Assembly (NCBI GenBank): GCA_958298945.1
Contig: OY282606.1
Location: 43,909,920 to 43,973,919 of the forward strand
Direction: 5' to 3'
DNA: 64,000 nucleotides
Origin: Atherix ibis
Lineage: Eukaryota; Arthropoda; Insecta; Diptera; Athericidae
In this document: one piece after another, positions 44,008 through 56,430 of the stretch
Layout: each line of letters begins with the position of its first letter
Position numbering within the stretch: the stretch's first letter is position 1
Program-made: the position numbers and the translations under genes
The notes under the pieces: model-generated
The model's database searches: none
What the model saw: the letters and a program-made list of their open reading frames with translations, nothing else
Told to the model about the DNA's origin: nothing

Positions 44008-46369
44008 GGATTCTGCATTTAACATTGGTTTTTTATTGAAGATCAGATACGTATAATGGTTAAAGTAGCCTAATATGCAAATAGTAGTATCTCGTCGAAA
44101 TTTGTGATTCTTAGCAAATATAATACATAATTTTTAACTGTATTTGTGTAAAGGGTGTAAAGGGTACTTAAAAGAATCTCTAGTTTCCTATGCAAAGATG
44201 GGTGACATTATTTAAAATTGTTCCTGTACACAAAAGAATCTATAAAACTCATAGCTATGAAGATAAATAAATTTGATAGACTGACGGTATGTCACCGAGA
44301 TACCGTAATTTTTATTTCAAGGAAAATTGTTTCTTTTTTTAAAATATTTTTTTTGAAACCTTCAAAAGTCAAGTTGCATTAAAAATTGAAAAATTCGAAA
44401 CGAGAAACAATTCTCTTTTATCATATATTTTAAGTTTTAATGTATAAAAAATACCAATTTATGAAAAGGGGCTAAGTAATGGTAAATTTTTAATTAATAA
44501 TATTTCAATTTGATCATAATAACTTTTTTTAAATCTGAAAATATTAACAATAATATTTATCGGTAGGTAATTGCAATTATAATTTTTTAATTATAAAATA
44601 TTACTTTTCAAAAGTTGAATACAACAAAAAAAATTTATTTGTTTAAAAATAATATTAAAATAATATCAAATATAAAATGTAAAATAACATATTGTAAAAG
44701 ACAACAACGATAATTAAGTATAAAATAAATTGATAATAAATTGTGAACAAATTAAACCAATTACAGCCATCGAATGCCCAATTAAATAAGTCAAAATTTC
44801 TACCCCAACAATAACGTCATACAGAATTTTTTAACCTTCTACATGGCATCTGGTTGTAGATTTGACTATGTGCGGTAGGGGTTTTATCCAAACATACATG
44901 AAAATTAATTCATTCACATTTATAGAATCATTTTGTCCCTATTCAATCTACATATAACCTTATATGAGTATGTGTATTCATATGTATTTATTAAAACTTA
45001 TACTTAGAAATATTTAGAATAATCTACAATTACTGTATGAACAAATATATTGACTATAAGGGGTGTGAGTATATGAAGTGATTGATTTAACCCCCGATCA
45101 ATTTCCGGCTGACCGCATCCTACCTCAGTGAAACTGTTCGGTGGCTTGGAAAATCTGAAGAATTCGTATAAGGGTGAACTATAGAGCTGAAGGCGATTGC
45201 TCCTCAAAGAGATGTTCCCGTACCCTCTTAGGAATTCCGCATTTCTGTAGAGGCTACGTTCCTTGAAGGATCTCAAAAATCACATTGAAATTTTGACTGA
45301 ATATGTCAGTTGGTTTTCCATTCGACCACCCTACTGTGTACACAACGGGAAATAGTAATACCGCTTTGACCAAGAACTCGCGATATGATCTTTGAGACAA
45401 TGTTAAGAATTGACGGGTGGTATTTTATGGAACCAAACCAACCACCCTTATTCGGATGAGAAATGTTGACTTCTTACTAATATTAATTCAATATCGTGTG
45501 ATAGTGGTGACTGCGCATTTATGCATTGGACTCCCAGATTTTCTTGGCGCTCTCAGATTTTTATATACCCTACACCTTAACACTGACCATGCTATACTGT
45601 TGATACGATTTTCAAGTTAGTAATTTTCGACGTGAATCATGTTCCCGAGTACCAGTAAAATTTCTTTCCATTACATCGATTTTCGTGTGAAACATCTTAC
45701 AAGAATTTTACAATTGATTGATTTTGCTCATTTTCATTTCGATATCTAAATGCATTTTAACAATCTGTACAAACATAATTTGAATCACTTTAAGTAACTG
45801 GGAGCATCGGTTAATATTTGTAACTCTGGGAAAATATCAATTTTTTTCATTACTACTGGTACATGCTGTGCTCTTCCAGTTAAATTAATTCTACAGTATA
45901 TTATTGTGAATTTACTTTTTTTTCTAATTAAACGATATATTTTATTTATTAAGCATAACGTGTATTATATTTGGTAAATTTTTTTAAATTCACAAAATAT
46001 TCATTATAAGTCACATAGTATTATAGTCGTAGTTATTAATAAATTTGGAAAGAAAATTCATTGTTGAGCAATTTCTTAATAATTGTTGACGTAAAGTATA
46101 TTTATTTTTGGGTATAAAGTAATCTTTTGATATATTTAAAAAACAAAATTTATTTTATTTATCTACCTTTCCAATAATTAATTATATTTCTTTGAATTTT
46201 TCGAGCATGTTTCAATGTTGTTTGTATTAAGTGATCTTTGATAATCTGGCCAAAAATATATTAAACTTAATATTTTTTGAAATTTTAGTATTATCTCTGT
46301 GATTGTATCTTTTATTAGTGATATTAATAGCCACTCGAAATAATATATAATACAATTGTTTTTCAATAG
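44008..46369. other. Intergenic DNA with a GC-richer unassigned block
   Basis: Mostly AT-rich. From about 45050 to 45450 composition is more balanced and the minus strand is open (45276-45004: SFKERSLYRNAEFLRGYGNI), which may be a worn mobile element or exon; no motif settles it. Confidence 0.4.
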
Positions 46370-46997
46370 GTAATCCCAGATTTGGTGAAAAAAATTATGT
46401 TCAGCGACGGAGCGCATTTCTGACCAAGCAAAAATGTCGAATTGGGGCAATAAGAAACCACAACCGTTCCATGAGCATCCTTTGCACTCAGAAAGACTTA
46501 CTGTCTGGTGTGGATTTTGGTTTGACTGCTTTCAAAAGTAACTCTCAATGTTGAGATATATCGAGGGATGATAACATATTTTTGTTTATTCATAAGGTTC
46601 TTTAGACAGGTGCCAGGGGGAGAAAAAAAGCGCCACAACCATGAGAATTTTGGCAACTACCATACATGATAAGGGATTTTTTTGGGCTCAATTTAGCGAT
46701 ATGGAATTGGAAAATATTTGGTTCCAACGAAGTTATTTCGAGACATGCTGATGTCAACTAGCCTCTACAACGTGTAATTTAATGCCCTAAGACTTTTTTC
46801 TATGTGACTACGTTAAATTAGTGATCTATGAAAATATACCGACAACATTTTCCGAGCTGAAGAACAATATCATTCAAGCCATCGATGAGATTCAGCACCA
46901 TTTATGCGAAAGAGTCATCGCAAGTATGGAATTTTGCGAGCATAGCTTACAAAGGAACCTGTGGAGACCATTTGAATTATGTTATTTCTAAATAATA

Positions 46998-48225
46998 TTA
47001 GGTGTTTAACTTAAAAATGCGCGATTTTTGGCAAACTTTGAGTGTTTATTTTGAAAAATTGTTACAATATATTTTATTCAAAGTATTGTCCATCGGAAGC
47101 CACTACTTTTTCCCATATTTATGGCAACATATGGATTCCGCGCCAAAAATACTGCTCCGGTTTAGAGGCCAAGAATGAATCGAGCCAATTTTTGATGCCC
47201 TGTTCTGAAGTGAAGCGTATTCCGGTGAGGGCGTTTTGCATGGATCTAAACAAATGGTAGTCGGACGGGGCAAGGTCTGGGCTATAAGGCGGGTGAGGCA
47301 AAACTTCCCAGCCACTGTTTTCTAAATAAATTTTAACTGGTCTTGCAACATGAGGCCGAGCGTTGTCATGCCAATGCTCGCTTCAACCGGATTAATTGTG
47401 TTCGGTAGAGGTCGCCTGTCATCGTCTGGCCCGATTTCAATAGCTCATAATAGATCACACCCTTCTGATCCCACCAAATACAGAGCATTACCTTGGCGCC
47501 ATGGATATTTGGCTTTGGCGTTGATTTGGCTGGTTGGCCGGGCTTCACATACGATATTTTGCGCTTTGGGTTGTCGTAATGAATCTATTTTTCGTCGCCA
47601 GTAATGATTCGATTCAAAAACGACTTCTTTTTCTGCCGTTCATGTAGCATTTCGAACATGCAAAATCGCCGTTCAACGTCTCTCGGTTTCAATTCATATG
47701 GGACCCAATTTCCTTGCTTTTGGATGAATCCTGCTGCTTTCAAACGTTTTGAAATGGCTGCTTGAGTGACTCCCAATGATTTTGCAATTTCTTCTTGAGT
47801 TCAACAACAGTCTTCGTCGAGTAATGCCTCCAAATCTTCATCTTGGCTGACCTGGTCGTTCTTTGTCTTCCGTGTCAAAATCACCACTTCTGAATCGCAC
47901 AAACCATCTCTCGCACGTTGAAATCGATGGAACATATTCAGGATAAGCTTCGGTGAGCAATCGATGTGCTTCAGCTGCACTTTTTTTCAAATTGAAGAAG
48001 TAGTAAATCAACACTTCCCGCAAATGGGACTTTTTTGGTACGAAATTCGACATTTTTGAAGCAAAAAAAAACTTTGTTGCTTACACTATTTCGTTCAATG
48101 ACTAATCGAGAATGAATGACAAATGTTTAACTTCCAAAATGCCATATGAGTTATTATTAACACAAACCATGTGTAAAAGTTATGCCATCTGTTGTCAATC
48201 CCGCATTCTTATGTTATACACCCAA
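46998..48225 (-). mobile_element. Mauritiana-like mariner G, complete ends
   Basis: A 1228-bp element, ends TTAGGTGTTTAACTTAAAAA and (inverted) TTGGGTGTATAACATAAGAA, flanked by TA at 46996-46997 and 48226-48227. Inserted in the 3' part of an F element. Confidence 0.9.
47074..48053 (-). pseudogene. Mariner G transposase with nonsense codons and a deletion
   Basis: Starts MSNFVPKKSHLREVLIYYFF (48053), then CERWFVRFRSGDFDTEDKER. A frameshift follows GQPR; TGA interrupts at LDEDCC. Next come TQAAISKRLKAAGFIQKQGN, WVPYELKPRDVERR, RIITGDEK (first Asp) with the following Trp codon now TAG, then IHYDNPKRK, VMLCIWWDQKGVIYYELL. A small deletion after RLKRALA brings in [13 protein letters not shown] (second Asp) and [16 protein letters not shown] (third Asp, 34 residues on), ending ASDGQYFE and TAA at 47074-47076. 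N-terminus and WVPxEL motif match the mauritiana group (Mos1). Confidence 0.88.
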
Positions 48226-48320
48226 TAATTATATGAAATGCATTTTAATTTGTAATAAATATATCCGCCATAGCTTATATACAACTCTTTTTATTTAATT
48301 TTAAGAATAACGCGCTCATA

Positions 48321-49934
48321 ATAAAAACCTCTTTATGTCATCGTCATTTTATTTTGTCAAAACTAAAAGAACATTTTTTAAAGTTAAGATGTTTTTTTGT
48401 AATGTGTAAAAAAAAGATCTTTTCTCTAAGTACTAACATAAAAAATACGTAATATTAAAATGTAAATCTGTTAAATGGAACGAATTTAATTCGAATGAAA
48501 ATAAAATTTTGATTAGTTTCACATAGTAGACGATAGAAATTTTCTATCTTTTAATCCGACAAACGACGTTAATTTTTTGTTTTTTTTTAGTAAAAGGAAT
48601 GCTATTTGATACAAGTACTATTCCGTAAACTAGTTGGTAACACCCTCTTATTAAGGGTCGAAATTTTATCGAAATACGAATACAAAGTTTGCAATAATTA
48701 ATCGCTCGATTTAATTCTGTTTAAGAAATTTGTGTATGCAGGTGAGTAACAAAAGAGCCTAGAAATATTAGTATTACTACTGAAAGGGAGAAAATAGCAT
48801 AATAGTATAGAAATCTGAATTAGAAGGAATTTCTTTCGTAAATTAGACTTATGCACCTGAATAAATGGCTATAAAGTATATTCGTATAGATTTGCTCGCT
48901 TGACTAATCGTCTGTTTTTGTATTCAGGTACACTACCATCAAATGGCATGGACATGGGGGTGAAAAATATACATATATCTGTAGGTAATTGTATCTATCA
49001 TCTCAAATGAATCTTTGTGATTAGATTTTGGTGAATTGAAATGAATTCTCTGTCAAAGCACCCAATATCATGCATTCCATTCGGCTAATCTGTGAGTTTG
49101 CTCTACTGTAAGGAAAAGTTTGTTTGATTGCCTTAATACTTTGGTCATATTCAATATACATAAGACTTATGTATATGCGAGAAGGTGGTGGAAAGACTAC
49201 CCGATATCCGGTTAAATAGAATTTTCCATACGTTCGTCTAGTTCATACCCAATATATATTTATACACTAAGCTCCCTTAACGACTGAATCTGTCTGGAAT
49301 GCTTCAATTCTGAATCCATGGTAACAATTAAATCTTCCTATCGAAATATAGAAAATCTGAATGTGCTGAACGAATGCAATTCTAATTTCAAATGATGAAA
49401 ATGTATTTTGCTTTTTTTTTACCTGAAAAAAAAATTCACTATTATGGTTATGTCTTTATAGTAATAATTAAAAAAGATTAATAATATTATATATTATAAT
49501 AAAAATTTCCGTTATTCTACAATATGTGATTATTTTAAATTTCTCATTAAACTATGAAAATTACTTCAAAACATTTTAAAAATCTTGTAGGGAACAAATA
49601 TTTTATATTTAAAGTTAAGAACTAAATAAATTTTGATATTTTACAGCATTTATTTAAACCACCATATAAATTGATATTTATAAATAAATGTAAAAACGGT
49701 GTAAGAGTTTAACAAATATTTTTTACTCTTTCGATGTGTATAGAAATAATCGTTTCTGATAAATACATTTAAAATACCACAAAAAATTCCATTTAATCAA
49801 ATTAAAATTCCATTTAAATCTAATTTTTACTTCAGAAAGTTAAATTAACTACATCACATATAAAATTCACATTTTGTGTGTGATGTACTCAATTTAAAAT
49901 TTTATTTTATTACATTTTTTGAACCTGGCCATTA
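48321..49934. other. AT-rich non-coding DNA
   Basis: About 1.6 kb; nothing recognised. Confidence 0.5.
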
Positions 49935-50400
49935 TGCATAATATTATTCAAATGGATGCCGCGAAGCTTCTTGTGGGACTCGATTTTTTTTCATGTAATT
50001 TTTGAGGGATTGTACGCGTAAACACGATATTTTGCGTAGACCCTTAAGAAATGTGTCAAACGTCATTAAATCACACCATCTTGGAGACTAATTTACATTA
50101 CCAAATCTTAAAATTATAGGTCCTCAGAACTTTTCGTGCGAGAAAGGCAAAATTTATTGTTTTGTGTGGTTTGTAACGCTGTATTGTGGATTCAGATTAA
50201 ATTTCTTCAAGTTAGGGCCAAAAAAATTTCAGTTATCATACAGCCGAAAGCTCAGAATTGGCGGTAACCATATCTGCTTCTCCATTTTCAAGGAAATATT
50301 GGCCATAAATAACTTCAGATCAAAATACATACCAGACAGTTACTTTTTGCGAATACAACTGTTTCTTGTACAGTGAAAAAAAGTTCTTATAGAAGACAAT
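49935..50400 (-). mobile_element. F-family (DD41D) remnant F6
   Basis: Minus strand, across frames: VWYVF-SEVIYGQYFLENGE then ADMVTANSEL (family VWxGFxxGxIIGPYFFEN and VTVNGERY), FFWPNLKKF, a gap lacking the second Asp, then SPRWCDLMTFDTFLKGL (family PPRSCDLTPLDYFLWG, third Asp kept in FDTF). Opposite in orientation to F2, which starts 136 bp to its right. Confidence 0.65.
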
Positions 50401-50470
50401 ATGCTAAGTCGTCGTTGGAGGACGGTAAAACGATAATAGAAAGTTATTTTCTGGAAGTGTTATTCAAAGT

Positions 50471-50523
50471 GTGAATATGAAAAATACTTACATAAAAGAA
50501 CATTTGGTTATCCACCTTGTATG
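50471..50523. repeat. 53-bp direct repeat, copy 1
   Basis: Matches 52538-52590 at 47 of 53 positions by eye (core AGAACATTTGGTTATCCACC). Copy 2 adjoins the R1-like LINE remnant, so this may be a second scrap of that LINE. Confidence 0.75.
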
Positions 50524-50647
50524 ATTTTTTAAATATAGTGTTTTCTAATAAGAGTAATATGATTTCTAAGTGACGTTTCGGCCATTTGTAATATGTCATG
50601 ATTTGTCATTTTTTTGCATTGTATTCAGTAATGCTTACAATTTTATC

Positions 50648-51631
50648 ATGGAGAGATATACGCAAGAACAACGTTTAAAAATTATTCAATTTTATTATTA
50701 AAATAATCGTTCTCCAATTGCAACTTTTCGTGCGCTTTTGCCATTTTATGGTCGTAATAATCGTCCAACTGTGCTCGCTATTCATCGAGTTGTTAAAAGT
50801 TTCGAGCGTACATTATCTTTATATAATGTTCAAGTGCCAATAAGACAAAGAACCAATCGAAGTAATGAAAATATTGCTGCCGTTCAGGCAAGTGTTGATG
50901 AAGACCGCAATTTGTCGATTCAAAGACGTTCTGAAGAATTGGGACTGTCTCAAACCACAACCTGGCGGATTTTGAGAAAGGATTTGGGCTTGCATCCGTA
51001 TAAAATTGTTATCACTCAAAAACTGAAGCCATTGGACCACCGTAAACGTCGTGAATTTGCTGATTTTGTCTTGGAACAACTTGAAAATGATAACGATTTT
51101 CTTAAGAAAATCATCTTCTCCGATGAAGCTCACTCTCAGCTGACTGGTGCGGTAAATAAACAAAACTGTCGATTCTGGTGCGAAGAAAATCCACAAATTA
51201 TTCATGAACACCCATTACATTCACCTAAATTGACAGTTTGGTGTGGTTTTTGGTCTGGTGGAATCATCGGTCCTTACTTCTTTCGAAATGAAGCTGGTAA
51301 CACCGTTACTGTCAATGGAGAGCGGTATAGATCGATGATAACCAACTTTTTATGGCCGAAATTGGAAGAAGTTGATCTTGACAACATCTGGTTCCAACCA
51401 TTTAGCAATAAACCATACTCTCTTAAAGCAGTTGATCTTGACAACAACTGGTCATTGGTCTTTAGCAATAAACCATACTCTCTTCAAGCTTTAGAAGTCA
51501 ATGTTGAACGTGCTATTCATGACATACGACTTGATTTAGTGGAAAAAGTGCTCGAAAATGCGATTCATCGACTTCGTTCCTGCAGAAGAAGTCGTGGAGG
51601 CCATTTGAATGACGTTTTATTCAGAACTTAA
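50648..51631 (+). pseudogene. DD41D transposase with second and third Asp replaced by a 60-bp duplication
   Basis: From ATG 50648 (MERYTQEQRLKIIQFYY) one TAA (50699-50701) interrupts; after it 297 codons are open to 51631. Visible: FRALLPFYGRNNRPTVL, RRSEELGLSQTTTWRIL, KDLGLHPYKI, IIFSDEAHSQLTG (first Asp), VWCGFWSGGIIGPYFF, TVNGERYRSMI, FLWPKLEEVDLDNIWFQ. At this point the QDGAxxHT to CDLxPLDYFLWG part, about 70 residues, is missing. In its place stand two 60-bp units (51371-51430, 51431-51490), each coding VDLDN(I/N)W then FSNKPYSL. The frame then resumes at EVNVERAIHDIRLDL and ends RRSRGGHLNDVLFRT. The protein could bind DNA but not cut it. Confidence 0.88.
51371..51490. repeat. 60-bp tandem duplication inside F2
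   Basis: Two head-to-tail units beginning GTTGATCTTGACAACA and sharing TTTAGCAATAAACCATACTC; a block of about 9 bases (TTCCAACCA against TCATTGGTC) differs. Confidence 0.88.
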
Positions 51632-51783
51632 TTGTATCGATTGTACTTCACATTAAATAAAAAACATTTGAATTTCCTAAACAATTAGTGTGCGTTTTAA
51701 AAAAAAATGAAATCATATCACTCTTATTCGAAAACCCTATATATGAGTAGGGTTAATTTACTGAGTAAAACCCATCTTCCTTT

Positions 51784-52500
51784 GCTTTAAATATGACTGC
51801 CGATAAGACTACCGTCTAATATCAATATATCTGGAGAGTAGATTGATATCAAGTCTATTTTTCTATTTACATCGCAGGCTGCTCTTGATATCAAGTCTAT
51901 TTTCCTGTTTACATCGCAGGCGCTCTCAGCTATCTGTTCACCGATTATTTTCTCCACGTCCTTTCTTTATTCGCTAAAGCGTGAATAGGGGAAGAAGCCA
52001 TGTTTCGTATCCTCGATTGTGGGCCGATAATTAGGGCATGTCGTGTAAACTTCCACCTTAAAGCGATATGCATGTGCCCTAAAGCACTCATGTTCCATCA
52101 GAAATTGGGCCATATAGTGGTTCACTTCGCCATAAACTCGCCCGTTCCACGTGGCTATGTCGGGGGTCAAATGATGCGTCCATCCTCCTTTAATCGATAA
52201 ATTGCACTATCCCTGCCATCTCGCCACTGTCTTATATCTTTGCTCCGTGATGATGGTTAGCCGATGGATTATATTTTACGCCCGTCGCCGATGATATATT
52301 CTGGATCTTTTATCCGCAAAAAGTTCGATTGGCGGCACATTAGCGACAATATACGTGTAGACAGCGTCATACAAGACAGTATGAAACACTCTCGAGATTC
52401 GACGATATACCGCCATCACCTGATGGTTATACGTTTCCGTTGTCATAGCTTCTGTCCAGATAGGGGCTGTGTAGAGTATTCATAGACATGATACCTGTAA
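51784..52500 (-). mobile_element. R1-like LINE remnant
   Basis: Minus strand, across frames: YTYIVANVPPIELFADKRSR (family xVIAGxxPIxLLAxER), then NGRVYGEVNHYMAQFLMEHE followed by CFRAHAYRF, matching the R1-type tail GEVxxHLxQxLSGHGCFxxYLxRF with its Cys, then RKDVEKIIGEQI. GC content is above the surroundings. A 42-bp tandem duplication (51845-51928) is included. Several frame breaks. Confidence 0.7.
51845..51928. repeat. Tandem duplication of about 42 bp
   Basis: GATATCAAGTCTATTTTTCT and GATATCAAGTCTATTTTCCT each continue to TTTACATCGCAGGC; the duplication lies in the LINE coding remnant and may mark slippage. Confidence 0.85.
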
Positions 52501-52537
52501 ATAGAAATGTTTCTGTTATCGGCGCTGTCTGAGCCCT

Positions 52538-52590
52538 GTGAATATGAATAATACTTCCACGAAAGAACATTTGGTTATCCACCGTGGATG
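52538..52590. repeat. 53-bp direct repeat, copy 2
   Basis: Partner of 50471-50523, with six differences. Confidence 0.75.
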
Positions 52591-55372
52591 TTAGACAGAT
52601 AACTGTGTAATATACATAGTAATTTCTATTATGAGTTTTTGCTTCAATAAGTGTCCATTATTCATTTCATCCCTTTCACTTTCCGCAGTATATCTTCTCT
52701 CGTAAATCTTTTACACTTTCCACCATCAATGTAATTTCAATTATTGTTTTTTTTTAAATTCAATTTCTTTTGTGCTTGTATACATTTTTTATTTCTAATT
52801 TTGTTCTTTGTTTTTTTTTCTGGGTTTCTTGTCATATATTTGCGAAATATCAAAGAAGCTACAAGGATGGTTAAGTGAATACCGACAAAATTTTTTTTAA
52901 AAAAATAGCCCAACAAAGTGTACAAGTGGAGGAAGTAGCAAGTGATGTAACCAGACAAAATTTCAGGTAAACCATTACATACATTATGAAAGCTTGTTGT
53001 ATCCCTTAAACTTATATTCACATATGAATTAAAAGTCACTTTACATACAAAGTACAATACAATTCTATTCATTAATTTTATTTATATATAAGCTTTATAT
53101 AAACATGTATACGAGAGCATACATTTGCCACTATCAATTTATTAAATTTGCCATGTTTTGCAATAGTTGTGGAATAATATAAAAAAAGAACTATTTTTTG
53201 TATTATTGTTTTTATTACAGTTGCTCTAGGAAATAATTCTCACTGTTAAGGAAGTGCACATAAAAATCCTTCAAAGGCAAAAGACTTTTGCAAGCCAGAA
53301 TTTTATTATACTATGAATATGAGTATTATACAATACAATACAAAATTTTGAACATACTCATATTATGTTATGTACTCGTCTGTATGTAATTTGATAAATT
53401 CGTTTGAAACTGTTTTTCAACTGGTTCATTTTACCTTTGTTGTGAATGGTGAACAAAGGGGAAAACTTTTTGTTCAACTTTTGTCTATGCCGTCATATAA
53501 GCACTTTCACTTGATGCTTTTGCATTGGTTGAGAGCTTCTCGGAAACGCAGGCAGCTTTTTCTCTGTTGTTCCGCTTTGATTTTATTTATTCTGAAAGCA
53601 ACAATAATAACAAAATGATATGAACAATAATAGTCGCCAATAGGAAGTGCGCACGCGTTCTACAAGAATACGAGCATGCCACAATGTGACTAATTCAAAA
53701 TAAGGGATGATTTCCGTTGAAAATGTTCCCCCCATTTTACTTAGGTAGTATATTGGCATTGTTGGAACTTAATTCACAACTGCACAAAAAACCTTTACCT
53801 TTAAATTTTGGTACAAACACATTCAAATAACGTTTGTCTCTCTTAAGAGTGACTGACTGTTGTTCTCAATTTAAGGCCATCCTGTTATGTATAATGTCCT
53901 TTTTTCCATGCCATACTATAATATTGTATACTTTCTTACGTAAACAGGATATCATCTATACTTTTATTATTATTTCAATTGTATAGGATAATTTTAATGG
54001 TATCCATTTACTCTTTTTTATTGTATTTACTATGCTATGAATATCCTTCTTTGTATTTGTAGAGCTGTTTATCCATAAATCGAATTTACTTGAATACTAA
54101 AAATACAAATGCCAAAGACAACAAAGATACATACATGATTTTGGAGCTTTCACAGCAACATTGTCCTTTTGTTTTTAGGCTGAAAATACAGAAAAAGTAA
54201 CCAATACTACTGAAAAATGGGCTCAACAATATTGAAATTATTCATTTCTAAACTATAACTACACGTATATCAATAGAGTTGCTGAAAAAAATTATAACGG
54301 CGGCAATGGCAACAGCAACGACAATGTAACAACGCCAACGACACTATAAGAATACGGGTAGATATTGTAGCAATGGGGGACAATGTAATATAGAGGAAAA
54401 AAAATGGCGGTTGTCATTTTCGTTGTGAATATAATTAATTGATTTTATTTAAGTCTTAAATCTATTTTAGGTATGATTTTTGTATAAATACAAGGCTATA
54501 AAAATTTTAAGAAAAAGGTCAATCCAATTTCTTTTTTCTATTTTTATTTTTTTTTGCTGTCGTTGTAATCGATATAAGTATAGATAGTAAAGCTTTAATT
54601 GTCATCTCACCTCAATGTAATTGCTGGAATAAAAACTATTTCTTAATTAAAAACAACTTTTATGATTATCATCAACTTGCCTATTATCATAAACAACTTA
54701 GCATAATTTGTTTTTTCTTCTCATATTTCTATACAACCACTTATTCACTTCTCATCGTTATTGATAACGCAAAGCCCCTCAAGTGGATTTTCAGAACTCA
54801 AAGTTAGCAATTTTCAAGTACTTAGTTTGCAGTGAACCCCATAATTTTATGTCAATATCACTTCTTACTACGTGCAGTTTTTTTTTTTTTTTTTTTTTGA
54901 AAATTCTAAAGCCTCTATTTGATTGGCAATGGAATAGTCCTTTTTGCAGAATGCAAATCATTTCGGTTCGCTTGTGCCTACAATAAAAACCACTTTTATA
55001 CAACGATTCAAAATTGAATTGATTTTGTCAAATCGAATATATTCTTCTAGAATATGTTGTATATTCAAATAATTTAATTGGCAATTAATTATGTATTTTG
55101 TTCACTGAATTGTTCCGTTTACTCTTAGAAGTGCTCATATATATATACATAAATACAATATATATATATTTGAAAATTAAATAATCATAGGTGTATAAAT
55201 TCGAAGAGAGAGTAGAAGTGTGCTCCTACTTATAGATTAATCAAATGTTTTTGTTAGGGTGTTTTAATATTGTCAACGATAGGATAGTTTTTCCTCTAAA
55301 ATTTTAGAAGAAAATTAATATTAATTTTGTTATAAATAATAAAATTTGTGAGTATTTGAAGTTAACCATTTA
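52591..55372. other. AT-rich DNA without a supported gene
   Basis: The ORF at 53370-53618 has no start context, domain or splice support. A CAAYRG-type simple repeat (GGCGGCAATGGCAACAGCAA) lies at about 54298-54350 and T runs at 54879-54898. Confidence 0.45.
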
Positions 55373-56430
55373 CGTGACCAATATGATAAGTCATTGGTGA
55401 ATGCAAAAATGTAGCTTATATCAGCAAACATATATTTTTTTTAATGATATATCATTCTTAAAAAAAAGTCATATAAAGTTTTGTTAGTATCTATTGATGA
55501 GTTTTGCTATGACAGCCATTACAAGGAGATAAGGTTTGTGTTTTTTATCAATATGGAAAAAGTGAATTTCGTTGGTTAATAAAACATAATTTTTTAAGAA
55601 AAAAAATAATATCTGAAACCAAAACGAACTTGAAGTGGCCATACAAGCAGAAGTGTCGCTGAGCGCACAGGACGTGGAATTTAGGCCACTATCGAAAAAA
55701 TTATTAAATAAATCTATTATATCATTTTAAAAGACCGTCAAATGAAAATGTATAAGAAAGCTAACATGGTAAGCATCTCAAACGAACGTGTAGGTAACAT
55801 CTTACATGGAATTTTGGGTATGAGCAAGCTATCGTAATCCAAATGAATTTTTGGATTACGATAGCTTTTTGCATCGATTATACACTAGAAACCAAAGTTC
55901 AGTCAAACAGTCAACTTCTACTAGCAAACGTGCACCAAAGAAGACAAAAACGGATCTATCAGAGGAAGAGGTTATGACTACTGTTTTCTGGGACACACTT
56001 GATACAATCTTCATCGACTATCTTGAAAAAGGAAAAACGATAACAAATCAGTATTATATTGTCCAGTTGAATAATAAAATCAAGACAAAACGACCGCATT
56101 TACAGAAAAAAACAATAAGCGTGCACACTTATTTCGTTGCCATGGCAAAATACCATAAGTTAGAATGCGAATTGCTTTCGCATCCCCCATATTCGTCCAG
56201 CAATTATTACCTATTCCGAATATGAAAAAATGCATCGGCACGAAAAAGTTATGGCTCAAACGATTAGGTTATTGCTGAAATAAACGTATATTTTGAAGGC
56301 TTCGAGAAATTATAGTTTTTTGGCTGGGCTACAAAAGAAAATATGGGACTTAGTGTATCGAGCTAAAAGGACAAAAATATTCCAATTTTTTCTATAAAAA
56401 AATACTTTTCAATTTATTAAGATAGTATTA
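55373..56430 (+). mobile_element. Old mariner D2
   Basis: Left end after TA (55371-55372) reads CGTGACCAATATGATAAGTC, the inverse of the D right end. The leader TGTAGCTTATATCAGC matches D1. The right end is degenerate and placed only approximately. Confidence 0.75.
55554..56370 (+). pseudogene. Mariner D2 transposase, dead
   Basis: MEKVNF start, then stops and shifts. A frame at 55851-56225 is open: YTRNQSSVKQSTSTSKRAPK, then VMTTVFWDTLDTIFIDYLEK, then VHTYFVAMAKYHKLE where the second Asp block should be (DNAPAH lost), and HPPYSSSNYYLF where relatives read YSPDLAPCDYYLF, so the third Asp is Asn and about four residues are gone. The first catalytic block is also deleted. Confidence 0.75.

Larger units (their letters stand above)
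46370..48320 (+). mobile_element. F-family (DD41D) remnant F4, split by mariner G
   Basis: Left part (46370-46997): VKKIMFSDGAHF (first catalytic block, normally SDEAHF), LSGVDFG-type strand, WFQ followed by a deletion of the second and third acids, and TFSELKNNIIQAIDEIQHHL near the C-terminus, then GGDHLNYVIS-like end. Right part (48226 to about 48320) continues the 3' UTR: CCGCCATAGCTTATATACAA aligns with CCACCATAGCTCACATAAAA after F3 (27150). The G element sits between, with TA on each side. Confidence 0.68.
50536..51739 (+). mobile_element. DD41D mariner F2, complete ends, rearranged core
   Basis: A 1204-bp element, ends TAGTGTTTTCTAATAAGAGT and (inverted) TAGGGTTTTCGAATAAGAGT, TA at 50534-50535 and 51740-51741. 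The coding part is open almost throughout, but the catalytic core was replaced by a tandem duplication (see the pseudogene). Confidence 0.9.

Noticed and set aside
45004..45276. 90-codon minus-strand ORF
   Set aside because: No domain, splice context or known motif; only a locally more balanced base composition.
53370..53618. 82-codon plus-strand ORF
   Set aside because: Hydrophobic, AT-driven composition with no supporting signal.
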